A stretch of DNA of 64,000 nucleotides from contig NZ_KE384399.1 in NCBI RefSeq assembly GCF_000425585.1, positions 1 to 64,000 on the forward strand, read 5' to 3'. Positions 52,347-60,307 of the stretch are shown one piece after another. Position numbers and translations under genes: made by a program. Below the pieces are notes generated by a model that saw nothing but the letters and a program-made list of their open reading frames with translations, was not told where the DNA came from and did no database searches. Source of the DNA: Terrimonas ferruginea DSM 30193. Lineage in GTDB: Bacteria > Bacteroidota > Bacteroidia > Chitinophagales > Chitinophagaceae. Positions within the stretch are counted from its first letter, which is position 1, and every line of letters starts with the position of its first letter.

Positions 52347-53723
52347 TTATGCCAATTCCAGCAAGGGATCGAAATTCCGTTCCTTGATCTGCATGTCTGC
52401 TATTTTATCCAGCAATTCGTCTGTGCTGCAGAAAGCCACACCGGTGCCGGCGTAAGCGATCATGCAGCGGTCGTCTTTGCTGTCACCTACGGCTATGCAA
52501 TTCTTCATCTTCACATTATATTTATCGCAGATATGCTGTAAAGCGTTGGTTTTGCAGAAAGAATGCCCGCAGATGCTGTCGGGAGACCCAAAGAAATAGG
52601 AAGGAAGGCCGACTTCTCCCGTGGCTTTGCCTTCAAAAAACTCTAATTGGTGGGCTACGGAAAAATCAGCGCCGATTTGTTGCCGTACGTAATTGGTAAT
52701 AAGTGTATAACTGTGGCTGATGATGCCCACGAGATAACCCTTATCCCTGTATGATTGAATCACCTGCTGGATATTATCTGCCATGTCCATGCTGCTGATG
52801 ACGTGCAAGAGTTCATCCATTGTGCGGTTTTTCAGTAACAGTCCGATGCGTTTGGTAAGAATGATCGGATCTTTTTCACTGAAGCGCAACTCTTCCAGTT
52901 TGGGTACAAAACCAAATGCGTCAGCACAACGGTCGATGAAGCGGTCTTTGAGAATGGTATTGTCCATGTCGAGCACGATCATCTTGCGATAGCCTGCCAG
53001 GTTTTCGCGGATCACGTTCGACATTTCACGTTGTATGAGTTCAAGACTGCTGCCGCTTTCTCCGGCGAGTTCGGCGTTGAGTTGTGGTTGTGCGCGGGTG
53101 ATGATAGCGCGTGAAACCTCACGGCTCATTTTGCCGAGTGCGTCCCAGGGTTTGCTTTTGTTTTCAATGTAGCCGATGTTTACTTCAGCTACGCGTGCTT
53201 TCATCAGGTACATGTCGATGAGGATACCGATGTCAACACCGTAATCGTTGAAGAATTCGATCTTTTGGAAAAAGGATTTTTTTCCGGCGATCATGCCGCT
53301 CAGTGGTTGTGAGAAATGCGAGAGGCCGGGGAACAGAATATGTAAGAGTGGTTTGGCAACTAATTCTGTTACGCGTCCCGCATTGCGTGCGAAGGCGCCT
53401 TTTACAAAATCGGCTTCATCGTTGATGAGTGGTGCGGTGAGCAGGGAAATTGTTTTTTCGGGATAGGGATCGATGTCTGCGTCGAGGAACAGGATAATAT
53501 CGTTGGTGGCTTCATCGATGCCTTCTTTCATGGAAATGCCTTTGCCGCGGGCTTTGCTGATAATAACGTGTGCTCCTTCTTTACGGGCAATAGCCACGGT
53601 ATCGTCTTCGGAAGTATCATCGACCACGATTACTTGTGTAACGTTTTTATCTGCGAAACAAAAACGGATTACATTGGCAATCGTTGCAGCTTCGTTGAGA
53701 GCGGGGATAATTACTGTCAGCAT
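52347..53723 (-). CDS. Fused GpgS-like glycosyltransferase and HAD phosphatase
   Basis: The 458-residue protein joins two enzymes. Residues 1-230 are a GT-A glycosyltransferase like glucosyl-3-phosphoglycerate synthase (GT81): IIPALNEAATI (5-15), the metal site DADID (81-85), VKGAFARNAGRVTELVAKPLL (107-127) and the downstream QPLSGMIAG and YGVDIGILID. Residues 247-440 are a SerB-like HAD phosphatase: DMDNT (252-256, nucleophile Asp252 and Asp254), Ser336 in IISHSYT, Lys391, and GDSKDD (413-418). Together they could make glucosyl-3-phosphoglycerate from an NDP-glucose and 3-phosphoglycerate and then remove the phosphate to give the compatible solute glucosylglycerate. Substrates are inferred. 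All catalytic residues appear intact in both halves. A strong SD precedes the ATG, and a universal stress protein gene follows. Confidence 0.85.
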   Translation of the reverse strand: MLTVIIPALNEAATIANVIRFCFADKNVTQVIVVDDTSEDDTVAIARKEGAHVIISKARGKGISMKEGIDEATNDIILFLDADIDPYPEKTISLLTAPLINDEADFVKGAFARNAGRVTELVAKPLLHILFPGLSHFSQPLSGMIAGKKSFFQKIEFFNDYGVDIGILIDMYLMKARVAEVNIGYIENKSKPWDALGKMSREVSRAIITRAQPQLNAELAGESGSSLELIQREMSNVIRENLAGYRKMIVLDMDNTILKDRFIDRCADAFGFVPKLEELRFSEKDPIILTKRIGLLLKNRTMDELLHVISSMDMADNIQQVIQSYRDKGYLVGIISHSYTLITNYVRQQIGADFSVAHQLEFFEGKATGEVGLPSYFFGSPDSICGHSFCKTNALQHICDKYNVKMKNCIAVGDSKDDRCMIAYAGTGVAFCSTDELLDKIADMQIKERNFDPLLELA

Positions 53724-53729
53724 TCATTT

Positions 53730-53737
53730 CCTCCTTT
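53730..53737 (-). promoter_or_regulatory. Perfect Shine-Dalgarno of the glycosyltransferase/HAD gene
   Basis: On the minus strand AAAGGAGG lies six bases before the ATG at 53723. This is an unusually strong ribosome binding site for this genome type, where most starts in the window have none. Confidence 0.65.
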
Positions 53738-53910
53738 GGTTTAAAGCAATCTGTTCTGATAAAAACAAGCCGCAGGGACAGTTAAGCAATTACAAAAATC
53801 AATCCGATCTGGGTCGGGTGCGTGGGAAGATAACACTATTCTTTAAGAATAGATTGGCTGCTGACGTTAAATTGAAATGAGATATTGGGAGTGGAAAATA
53901 TTCTACAAGC

Positions 53911-54027
53911 AATTAATTTGAAAATTTGACGATTTGAAAATTAGTGTGGTTTATGAATAGCTAATAATCAGTTAAGTGTTTAGCTTAAAACCATTTTCAA
54001 ACTTTCAAATTGTCAAATCATCACATT
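53911..54027. repeat. Pair of inverted octamer tracts downstream of the RRM gene
   Basis: Positions 53911-53944 contain 8-bp units of the TGAAAATT/TGACGATT type, and 53991-54027 contain units of the NNTTCAAA type, which is the reverse complement. The two blocks are about 46 bases apart and could pair. A related short run is at 55266-55292 between rplI and rpsR. Confidence 0.7.
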
Positions 54028-54061
54028 AAAAAAGCCCCCGCCAGAGGCGTGGGGCTTTTTT
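54028..54061 (-). terminator. Terminator of the RRM-protein gene
   Basis: AAAAAAGCCCC and GGGGCTTTTTT form a G+C-rich stem with a smaller inner GCC/GGC pairing. It lies 24 bases past the RRM-gene stop and is flanked by A and T runs, so it may work both ways. Confidence 0.85.
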
Positions 54062-54084
54062 GAAAATCTGGTTATCTCGCGAAA

Positions 54085-54474
54085 TTAATAATCGTTGTTG
54101 TAACCACCACGGTCGCGGAATCCACCGCCGCCGTTGCCGCCTTTTCTAAAGCCGCCGCCACCGCCGCCGCCTTTGAAGCCGCCGCCGCCGCCGCCGAAGG
54201 GTCTTTTCTTGAATCCGCCACCACCGCCTTCAGGCTTAGGACGGCTTTCGTTAACTACGATGTTACGACCATCAACTTCAGTACCGTTCAGGGCATTGAT
54301 AGCGTTTTGTGCTTCGTCATCGTTAGCCATTTCAACAAAACCAAAGCCTTTGCTGCGGTTAGTGAATTTGTCCAGGACGATTTTAGCAGATGTTACTTCG
54401 CCATGAGAAGCGAAAAGATTTTGGAGATCCTGGTCTTTCAGGTTCCAGCTGAGATTTCCTACGTAAATGTTCAT
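54085..54474 (-). CDS. RRM RNA-binding protein with Gly-rich tail
   Basis: The 129-residue protein has one RRM (1-80) with RNP2 IYVGNL (3-8) and RNP1 KGFGFVEM (42-49), then a Gly/Phe/Arg/Lys tail (82-129) of FKGGGGGGGFRK type, as in plant-like glycine-rich RNA-binding proteins and those of Cyanobacteria and Bacteroidota. It probably binds mRNA in the cytoplasm and may be cold-induced; the tail could drive RNA annealing or condensation. Its leader is about 110 bases if the TTATTTTG box (minus strand, 54589-54596) is used. It is followed by a terminator and stands alone. Confidence 0.92.
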   Translation of the reverse strand: MNIYVGNLSWNLKDQDLQNLFASHGEVTSAKIVLDKFTNRSKGFGFVEMANDDEAQNAINALNGTEVDGRNIVVNESRPKPEGGGGGFKKRPFGGGGGGFKGGGGGGGFRKGGNGGGGFRDRGGYNNDY

Positions 54475-54588
54475 TGTGTGAGGTTTTAAAAAATAAAAGT
54501 GCTAACAGTAACCCTCGACCAGTGAACATTAAACGAAAAAACCTCGAACGTTCCGGACTTGTGAGACTGTAAAGAACACCGTACTATA

Positions 54589-54596
54589 CAAAATAA
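54589..54596 (-). promoter_or_regulatory. Candidate -7 box of the RRM gene
   Basis: Minus-strand TTATTTTG matches TAnnTTTG at seven of eight positions. It would give a leader of about 110 bases containing GAACGTTC dyads. Confidence 0.3.
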
Positions 54597-54703
54597 AGCT
54601 ATTTTTTCTGACATATCCCGAAAAATCTTTAATTCCCGGAAACAGACTGCATTTTTTTATATAAACACTTGATTTTAAAGGGCGGTTTTTTTCAGTTGTC
54701 CAT

Positions 54704-54735
54704 AAAAAAAGCCCTCCAACTTTTGATTGGAGGGC
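54704..54735 (-). terminator. Terminator of the rpsF-rpsR-rplI operon
   Basis: On the minus strand GCCCTCCAA pairs with TTGGAGGGC over nine bases around a seven-base loop, and TTTTTTT follows. It lies 22 bases past the rplI stop. Confidence 0.9.
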
Positions 54736-54757
54736 CGTATTATCTGAGACGGGGATC

Positions 54758-55204
54758 TTACTCAGCGATTACTTCAAATTCAACTTCAGTCGAATGACCG
54801 TTGCCGAAATCGATGCTTGCTTTGTGTGTACCCAGTTCTTTCACTTCGTCAGTGATAGAGATCTTGCGGCGGTCGATCTCATATCCTTTCTGCTCGCGGA
54901 TGGCGCGGCTGAGCTGGAGAGATGTTACGCTACCGAAGATCTTACCGCTTGTACCTGTTTTAGCGCCGAGTTTCAGCGGAGCTTCTTTCAGTTTAGCAAT
55001 AACGTTGTTGATTTCAGCCAGCATTTTGGCTTCTTTCTTCGCTACCTGCTTCAGACGTTCTTCCAGTTGTGCCTTGTTGCCGGGAGTGCTTTCGATCGCA
55101 AGTTTGCGGGGCAAAAGGAAGTTACGGGCATACCCGCTCTTCACATTCACCACTTCATTAGCGCCACCCAGGTTATCTACGTCTTGAATTAAAATGATTT
55201 CCAT
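54758..55204 (-). CDS. rplI: 50S ribosomal protein L9
   Basis: The ATG at 55204 gives 148 residues, the usual length. The N-terminal domain (MEIILIQDVDNLGGANEVVNVKSGYARNFLLPRKLA) binds 23S rRNA; a long connecting helix (about 40-75) leads to the C-terminal domain (GKIFGSVTSLQLSRAIREQ). It helps keep reading frame and ribosome spacing. It is the last gene of the rpsF operon, 110 bases after rpsR; the gap contains a short AAATTTTGACTTTTGAA-like heptamer stretch. Confidence 0.97.
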   Translation of the reverse strand: MEIILIQDVDNLGGANEVVNVKSGYARNFLLPRKLAIESTPGNKAQLEERLKQVAKKEAKMLAEINNVIAKLKEAPLKLGAKTGTSGKIFGSVTSLQLSRAIREQKGYEIDRRKISITDEVKELGTHKASIDFGNGHSTEVEFEVIAE

Positions 55205-55314
55205 TGTTTTCTTTTTGTTCACCAGCCCAGTAGAGTTTAGTTACTACTGTCTCCGGGTAGTCAGCATTTTTACTTTTAAATTTTGACTTTTGAATTACCC
55301 GGGTTAGGGTGAGG

Positions 55315-55578
55315 TTATTTTAAAAGATCAGTTACGTAAGGCAGTAATGCCATCTGACGTGCTTTTTTCACCGCATCAGAAACCTTGCGCTGATATTTCA
55401 GGCTGTTTCCGGTAAGACGGCGGGGCAACAGTTTGCCTTGCTCGTTCAGGAATTTTTTCAGGAACTCCACATCTTTATAATCGATGTAGCGGATGCCGTA
55501 CTTCTTGAAGCGGCAGAATTTTTTTACCCTTTTCTCGGTTTTGATCGCCGTCAGGTATTTGATTTCGTTTCTTGCCAT
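55315..55578 (-). CDS. rpsR: 30S ribosomal protein S18
   Basis: The ATG at 55578 gives 87 residues; longer readings overlap rpsF out of frame. Family signatures [39 protein letters not shown] and the end [11 protein letters not shown] are complete. S18 binds S6 in the small-subunit platform. The start is four bases after the rpsF stop. Confidence 0.97.
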   Translation of the reverse strand: MARNEIKYLTAIKTEKRVKKFCRFKKYGIRYIDYKDVEFLKKFLNEQGKLLPRRLTGNSLKYQRKVSDAVKKARQMALLPYVTDLLK

Positions 55579-55582
55579 GGTA

Positions 55583-55939
55583 TTAAGCCTCCACTGCTTT
55601 TTCGTTTCCTGTTTTAGCGCCACTGTTCTTTTTAGCATTGTACTCGACGGCGTATTTATCGAGTTTAGTGCAAAGGTGACGGAGAACACTCTCGTCACGC
55701 AGAAGCTGGATTTTCAGCTTCTCATTGAAGTCGGATGGCGCAGTGTACTCCAGAACCCAGTAAAGACCGGTAGTTTTTTTCTGGATAGGATACGCCAGTG
55801 ATTTCAGACCCCAGGCATTTTCATGAACGATAGAGCCACCAGCTTCAGTCACCAGACCGGCAAATTTCTTTTGCGCAGCTTTGAACTCATCATCACTCAA
55901 TACAGGGGTAAAGACCACCATCAATTCGTAATTGTTCAT
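55583..55939 (-). CDS. rpsF: 30S ribosomal protein S6
   Basis: The ATG at 55939 gives 118 residues. The fold signature is clear: [18 protein letters not shown], then [19 protein letters not shown] and [18 protein letters not shown]. The tail ([18 protein letters not shown]) is extended and polar, as often in this phylum. S6 forms a heterodimer with S18. It is the first gene of the operon, with a leader of about 105 bases that may allow feedback control. Confidence 0.97.
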   Translation of the reverse strand: MNNYELMVVFTPVLSDDEFKAAQKKFAGLVTEAGGSIVHENAWGLKSLAYPIQKKTTGLYWVLEYTAPSDFNEKLKIQLLRDESVLRHLCTKLDKYAVEYNAKKNSGAKTGNEKAVEA

Positions 55940-55953
55940 TACCTCTTGTTTGA

Positions 55954-55970
55954 TCCCGCCTAATACGGGA
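55954..55970 (-). promoter_or_regulatory. Hairpin in the rpsF leader, candidate S6:S18 autoregulatory site
   Basis: On the minus strand TCCCG and CGGGA pair around a seven-base loop (TATTAGG), 14 bases before the rpsF ATG. S6:S18-binding leader structures with a CCG element are known upstream of rpsF in many bacteria; whether this hairpin is one is a guess from position. Confidence 0.3.
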
Positions 55971-56050
55971 AGGTTAAAAATTCGGTTTGTTCCATTGGAC
56001 ATCCGTTTCACGAAGACCCGGATGAATCTGCGAATACAGATTTGGGGCGG

Positions 56051-56058
56051 CAAAGATA
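56051..56058 (-). promoter_or_regulatory. -7 box of the rpsF operon
   Basis: Minus-strand TATCTTTG is a perfect TAnnTTTG match 111 bases before the rpsF ATG, leaving a leader of about 105 bases. Confidence 0.6.
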
Positions 56059-56160
56059 GGAGTTTCCGGCTAAAAGGAAAAGCCCAAAAGGCAGGGCCAT
56101 GGCCTCATCTGGCAATATTACGACAAGTTTTTCATTTCCAGCTTCTTAGATCTCCAGGAA

Positions 56161-56194
56161 TGAAGAACGGACCGCCATCAGGCAGTCCGTTCTT
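56161..56194 (-). terminator. Hairpin after the type A T9SS cargo gene
   Basis: AAGAACGGAC (56163-56172) and GTCCGTTCTT (56185-56194) pair over ten bases. It lies 23 bases past the stop, but the T run is short, so termination strength is uncertain. Confidence 0.6.
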
Positions 56195-56216
56195 GCTATA
56201 TTGGAAAAGGAAGTGA

Positions 56217-57944
56217 TCAGCGTACCACCGATTGACGCCCTAACAGCGTACCGTCTGCCTGGCGCAGTTCCAGGAAATAGATGCCGGCTGCCAGACCGCC
56301 AATTTCCAGCGACAGGCTGTTTACGCCTTCACCGAGTGCCTGTTCGCGGTTGATCACACGCAGGCCCGACGCAGTGTAAAGCGCAACCTGGTAACGGCCT
56401 GCTTTCACTTCCGCCTGGTAACGGATCACATCACCCTGCACCGGATTCGGACGCACCAGCAGCGCTTTGCCGGACATACCGTTGTTTTCCACACGTACGA
56501 TGTCGCTGTACAGTTCCTCACCGCTGTATTCAACCGCACGGATGCGGTAGTAACGTACATCCGCATTTGTCGTTTCATCATTCCAGCGGTAAACAACTTT
56601 ATCGCCCAGGTTGGAACGTGCAGCGATGGTGGCAACCGGTGCAAATGTTCCGCTGCTGCCCGCACGCTCAACGATATAATGCTGCACATCGAGTTCCGTC
56701 AGATTGGTCCAGCCGATCTCGCGGTAGTTATTGACAGACTTAACATATACGTCAGCAAAACGTACAGGCAGTGGAGCACCGATAGAAGTTGTGCCGGTAG
56801 CGCTGGCACTCAACGGTGTTTCCACACCATCTCCGTTTACTGCCTGCGTCTGGAAACTGTAAGGAGTTGATTCATTCAAACCCTGTACGGTAACGGGAGA
56901 AGCCCATGTAACAGCAGATTGCCATACGGGTGCCGTGCCCAATGTGCCATCGGCCTGCACATACTGGCCGGTTGTGCTTTCGTAGATCGCATATTCAGTG
57001 ATAGCAGGATTGCTGTTGGTCTGTATGCTGACATTCAAAGAATTTGAAGTGCTGCCATTAACGATTGGTGCTGCCGGCGTGTTGGCCAATGTATATACTT
57101 CAAGTATGTTACCATTGGCACTGCGGCTGCTGTTGGCCGCGGCTACACGATAGTAATAGCGCGTGTTGGGCGTTAAACCGGATACATTACCTGAAACTGT
57201 TGTATTGGCACTTGTACTCAATGTTGCAGGCGAGCCCGCGATATTGCTACCAAGCGAAGAACTGGTGCCATAGTTAAATGTAACAGTAGTAGATACGCCA
57301 CCTGCATTCACCGTGCCACGGAAAGAAATACTGTTGGTGGTGATGTTGGCCGCTGCAGTAGTTGTAACAACAGGTGTTACTACAGGAATGAGTGACGCTG
57401 TTCCATTCAACACTACGTTGTCGTTGCGATACGTACCGGTGCCTGATGAAGCATCCCATGTAAATATGCGAAACAATACTGTGCCGGACGCGGTGAAATC
57501 GGTGAAATCCCAGGTATTAGCGCCAATGGTAGTCGGCACACTCTGCACGGTAGCGAATGTCCATGAGGAACCATTGTTGAGAGAATAGCCAATGATAGAA
57601 CTTGAAGGTCCCGTATTGCTGCGCTGTTGCGGAAACGATACAGACGTATAGGTGATCTGGTAACCGGTAGCAGGTGTTACAGCGAAACCATGCCACTCGT
57701 TACCCGATTGAGCCGCTGCCTGCGATGAAGCAGAAAAACCTTTACTGTTGAATACACCGCCGCCGGCATTTGAACTGATACCGCTGCCACGTGAAAACGC
57801 AACAGGGCTTTGCACGTTGGCAACGGGTGTTGCGTTGAAAACGCCTGTACACTCGCAGGTACCGAAGTCAAACGATACAATTGTTTGCGCATGACTGACC
57901 ACAGCCGCGCAAACAAGCAACAAAAAGAGTAAACTTTTTTTCAT
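56217..57944 (-). CDS. Fibronectin-III protein with type A T9SS sorting domain
   Basis: The 575-residue protein has a signal peptide (MKKSLLFLLLVCAAVVSHAQ), then a lectin-like beta domain (about 20-185, TIVSFDFGTCECTGVF, SGNEWHGFAVTPATGYQI, DNVVLNG). Two fibronectin-III-like domains follow, the first with VSGLTPNTRYYYRVAAANSS and the second with VQGLNESTPYSFQTQAVN. A further beta domain ending in RYYRIRAVEYSGEELYSDIVRV precedes the type A sorting signal (about 495-575, RPNPVQGDVIRYQAEV to GLAAGIYFLELRQADG and GRQSVVR). It is a probable SprA-dependent secreted or surface-attached protein. A ligand is not evident. It diverges from the type B cargo gene. Confidence 0.9.
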   Translation of the reverse strand: MKKSLLFLLLVCAAVVSHAQTIVSFDFGTCECTGVFNATPVANVQSPVAFSRGSGISSNAGGGVFNSKGFSASSQAAAQSGNEWHGFAVTPATGYQITYTSVSFPQQRSNTGPSSSIIGYSLNNGSSWTFATVQSVPTTIGANTWDFTDFTASGTVLFRIFTWDASSGTGTYRNDNVVLNGTASLIPVVTPVVTTTAAANITTNSISFRGTVNAGGVSTTVTFNYGTSSSLGSNIAGSPATLSTSANTTVSGNVSGLTPNTRYYYRVAAANSSRSANGNILEVYTLANTPAAPIVNGSTSNSLNVSIQTNSNPAITEYAIYESTTGQYVQADGTLGTAPVWQSAVTWASPVTVQGLNESTPYSFQTQAVNGDGVETPLSASATGTTSIGAPLPVRFADVYVKSVNNYREIGWTNLTELDVQHYIVERAGSSGTFAPVATIAARSNLGDKVVYRWNDETTNADVRYYRIRAVEYSGEELYSDIVRVENNGMSGKALLVRPNPVQGDVIRYQAEVKAGRYQVALYTASGLRVINREQALGEGVNSLSLEIGGLAAGIYFLELRQADGTLLGRQSVVR

Positions 57945-58175
57945 ACAAATAATTTAATAATTAAAGGATGGCTTCAGGGAGGACGTGAGAATGGTCTTGC
58001 AAAAGGATAGGTGGATACAACGGGGCACACAAAACTATCCAGCTGGTTGGCTAATACTGGTTTTATTCCATTAAGTAATAATGAAGAAACTATTAACAAC
58101 TTCCATTTGATGCGTGATAACATTTCCATAATCATTTCATAACACCTTCAACAGGATATTAGGAGAATAGGCAGA

Positions 58176-58183
58176 TACTTTTG
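58176..58183 (+). promoter_or_regulatory. -7 box of the type B cargo-PorP-PorE unit
   Basis: TACTTTTG is a perfect TAnnTTTG match, ending 18 bases before the ATG at 58202. Confidence 0.55.
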
Positions 58184-58201
58184 CTGACCATTATTAATGC
58201 T

Positions 58202-60304
58202 ATGAGACTATTATTTTCCTTTCTTATTCTCTGCAGTTTTTCATTATCCGCAAAGGCTCAGTTAGTCTTGAACGAAGTATCTCAGGGTGCAAGTGGTACA
58301 AAAGAATACATGGAATTTGTAGTGATCGGTACGCGTACATGTACGGATAGTACCGCAGATCTTCGCGGATGGATCATCGATGACAACAATGGCTGGATCG
58401 CGGCGGGAAGTGGTACAGGTATCGCTACCGGTTGTATGCGTTTTGCCAATGTGGCCAACTGGTCTAAAGTTCCTTACGGCTCCATCATTCTTGTGTATAA
58501 CGACGGAGATAAAAACGGAAGCATCACCTTACCCGATGATGTAACGGATGCCAACAAGGACTATGTATATATCGTGCCTGCTTCTTCCAATATGATGGAG
58601 CGGAATAGTTCTTTGCCCACCTCTCCTTCGTCCACTACATTTGTTTATCCTTCATCAGGCTATGTTAGCGGCGGCTCCTGGAGCCCGATGGGTTTGTCCA
58701 ACAGTGGTGATGGTGTGGTAATAGCCAGTCCGGCTGATCTTACACGTGCTTATTTTTCTTTTGGTTTCGGTATCGGTAGCGCGGCAACCGCCACTGTATA
58801 CAAAGCCAACATGGCGGCACAACGAAATTATTTTTTGCTTAACGGAAATTATACGCAGGCTACCTCATGGTCGCTCGGTAACGTGCCCGCCAATGAATCG
58901 CCCGGCGCGCCGAACGCAACAGCCAACGCAACATGGATCAACAGCCTGCGCATCACACCTCCCGGCAGCGGTCCGGTGAATAATATGACCGCTTGTATCA
59001 AGGCGGGTGATTCCTATACTTTCAATGGTAATACACTCACTGCGGGCGGCAACTATTCTGCTGTTATTCCGCGCCCGGGTCAGTGTGACAGCACCGTCAG
59101 ACTTTACCTGGTGGTGGGTGCGGATCGTAATGAGACACTTTCCGGTTGCGGTGCTGTGGTATTCAATGGCACTACTTACACCGCCAATACAGTGGTGCGC
59201 GATACCATCCGGAGCGTGGTCACTTCCTGCGACAGTATATTCCGTATCATACAGATCCAGGTACAACAAGGCCCCGTAAGTTTCAACACCGCTTGTATCA
59301 AATCCGGTGATACGTATGCTTTCAACGGGAACACTTATACCACCGGCGGTAATTATTCCGCTTTGATTACACGCCCCGGTCAGTGCGATAGTACGGCACG
59401 GCTTTATCTGGTGGTGGCTGCAACCAACACGCGCACGATCAGCGATTGCGGACAGGTAGTATATAATGGCACCACGTATACATCCAGCAGTGTTGTGCGC
59501 GATACGATCCGCAGCGTGGTGAGTGGCTGCGACAGTGTGCTCAACGTAGTGAACATCGATATCAAGCCAAAACCAGCTATTTCGATTAATCCTGTAGCGG
59601 CTGTGTGTAAAGGAAAGACCGCGCAATTGCAGGCGCAGGTGGCTGCGGGGTCATCGGTTGAATGGTTGGGCATCGGCACAACCAATCCTGTACAGATTAC
59701 TCCGCAGGTGAACACAACTTATACGGCAGTAGCCACCGGTACCAATGGCTGTACCGACACGGCAAGAATAAATGTAGTAGTGACAGATTTCTCCTTAAAC
59801 CTTACCACTGCCGTCAATCCTGTTCAGGCAGGAGTAACGGTTACGGTATCTACCCAATCTGCCATCTCTTATACGGTTACAGAATGGCAACCCGCGGTAT
59901 TGTATCCCCAACAGCAGGTGCTCAGTCAGCAATTCAGGGCCGATACCTCCACCAATATCATGGTAGTGGGACGTTCAACAGATGGTTGTATCGACACGGC
60001 ACGTCTTTACCTCGAGGTGGAGCAGATAAACAACGATGTGTTTGTTCCGAATGTGTTTTCTCCGAATGGCGATGGACGCAACGATGTATTCCGGGTATTC
60101 GGTTCCAGTCTGAACAGCGTCGATCTTACTGTATTCAATCAATGGGGCGAACTGATTTTCCGCAGCCGCGACCTCAATACCGGCTGGGACGGACGATTCA
60201 AAGGCACTGCACAACCTGTAGGTGTATATATCTATGTGTTGCGCGCAGAGCTGACCGATGGCACCATCATAAACAAAAAGGGTTCTGTTAACTTAATCCG
60301 TTGA
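58202..60304 (+). CDS. Lamin-tail-like protein with type B T9SS sorting domain
   Basis: The ATG at 58202 gives 700 residues with signal peptide MRLLFSFLILCSFSLSAKAQ; a TTG start seven codons upstream overlaps the promoter box. After the signal is a domain like the lamin tail (LVLNEVSQGASGTKEYMEFVVIG, LRGWIIDDNNGW). Residues about 263-460 are two tandem copies of a 100-residue Cys-containing module (ACIKxGDxYxFNGNT, RPGQCDST, YNGTTYT, VVRDTIRSVV). An Ig-like domain and the CHU_C sorting signal follow (FVPNVFSPNGDGRNDV to KKGSVNLIR). It is likely exported by the T9SS and held at the surface by the two proteins encoded next. Confidence 0.92.
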   Translation: MRLLFSFLILCSFSLSAKAQLVLNEVSQGASGTKEYMEFVVIGTRTCTDSTADLRGWIIDDNNGWIAAGSGTGIATGCMRFANVANWSKVPYGSIILVYNDGDKNGSITLPDDVTDANKDYVYIVPASSNMMERNSSLPTSPSSTTFVYPSSGYVSGGSWSPMGLSNSGDGVVIASPADLTRAYFSFGFGIGSAATATVYKANMAAQRNYFLLNGNYTQATSWSLGNVPANESPGAPNATANATWINSLRITPPGSGPVNNMTACIKAGDSYTFNGNTLTAGGNYSAVIPRPGQCDSTVRLYLVVGADRNETLSGCGAVVFNGTTYTANTVVRDTIRSVVTSCDSIFRIIQIQVQQGPVSFNTACIKSGDTYAFNGNTYTTGGNYSALITRPGQCDSTARLYLVVAATNTRTISDCGQVVYNGTTYTSSSVVRDTIRSVVSGCDSVLNVVNIDIKPKPAISINPVAAVCKGKTAQLQAQVAAGSSVEWLGIGTTNPVQITPQVNTTYTAVATGTNGCTDTARINVVVTDFSLNLTTAVNPVQAGVTVTVSTQSAISYTVTEWQPAVLYPQQQVLSQQFRADTSTNIMVVGRSTDGCIDTARLYLEVEQINNDVFVPNVFSPNGDGRNDVFRVFGSSLNSVDLTVFNQWGELIFRSRDLNTGWDGRFKGTAQPVGVYIYVLRAELTDGTIINKKGSVNLIR

Positions 60305-60307
60305 TAC

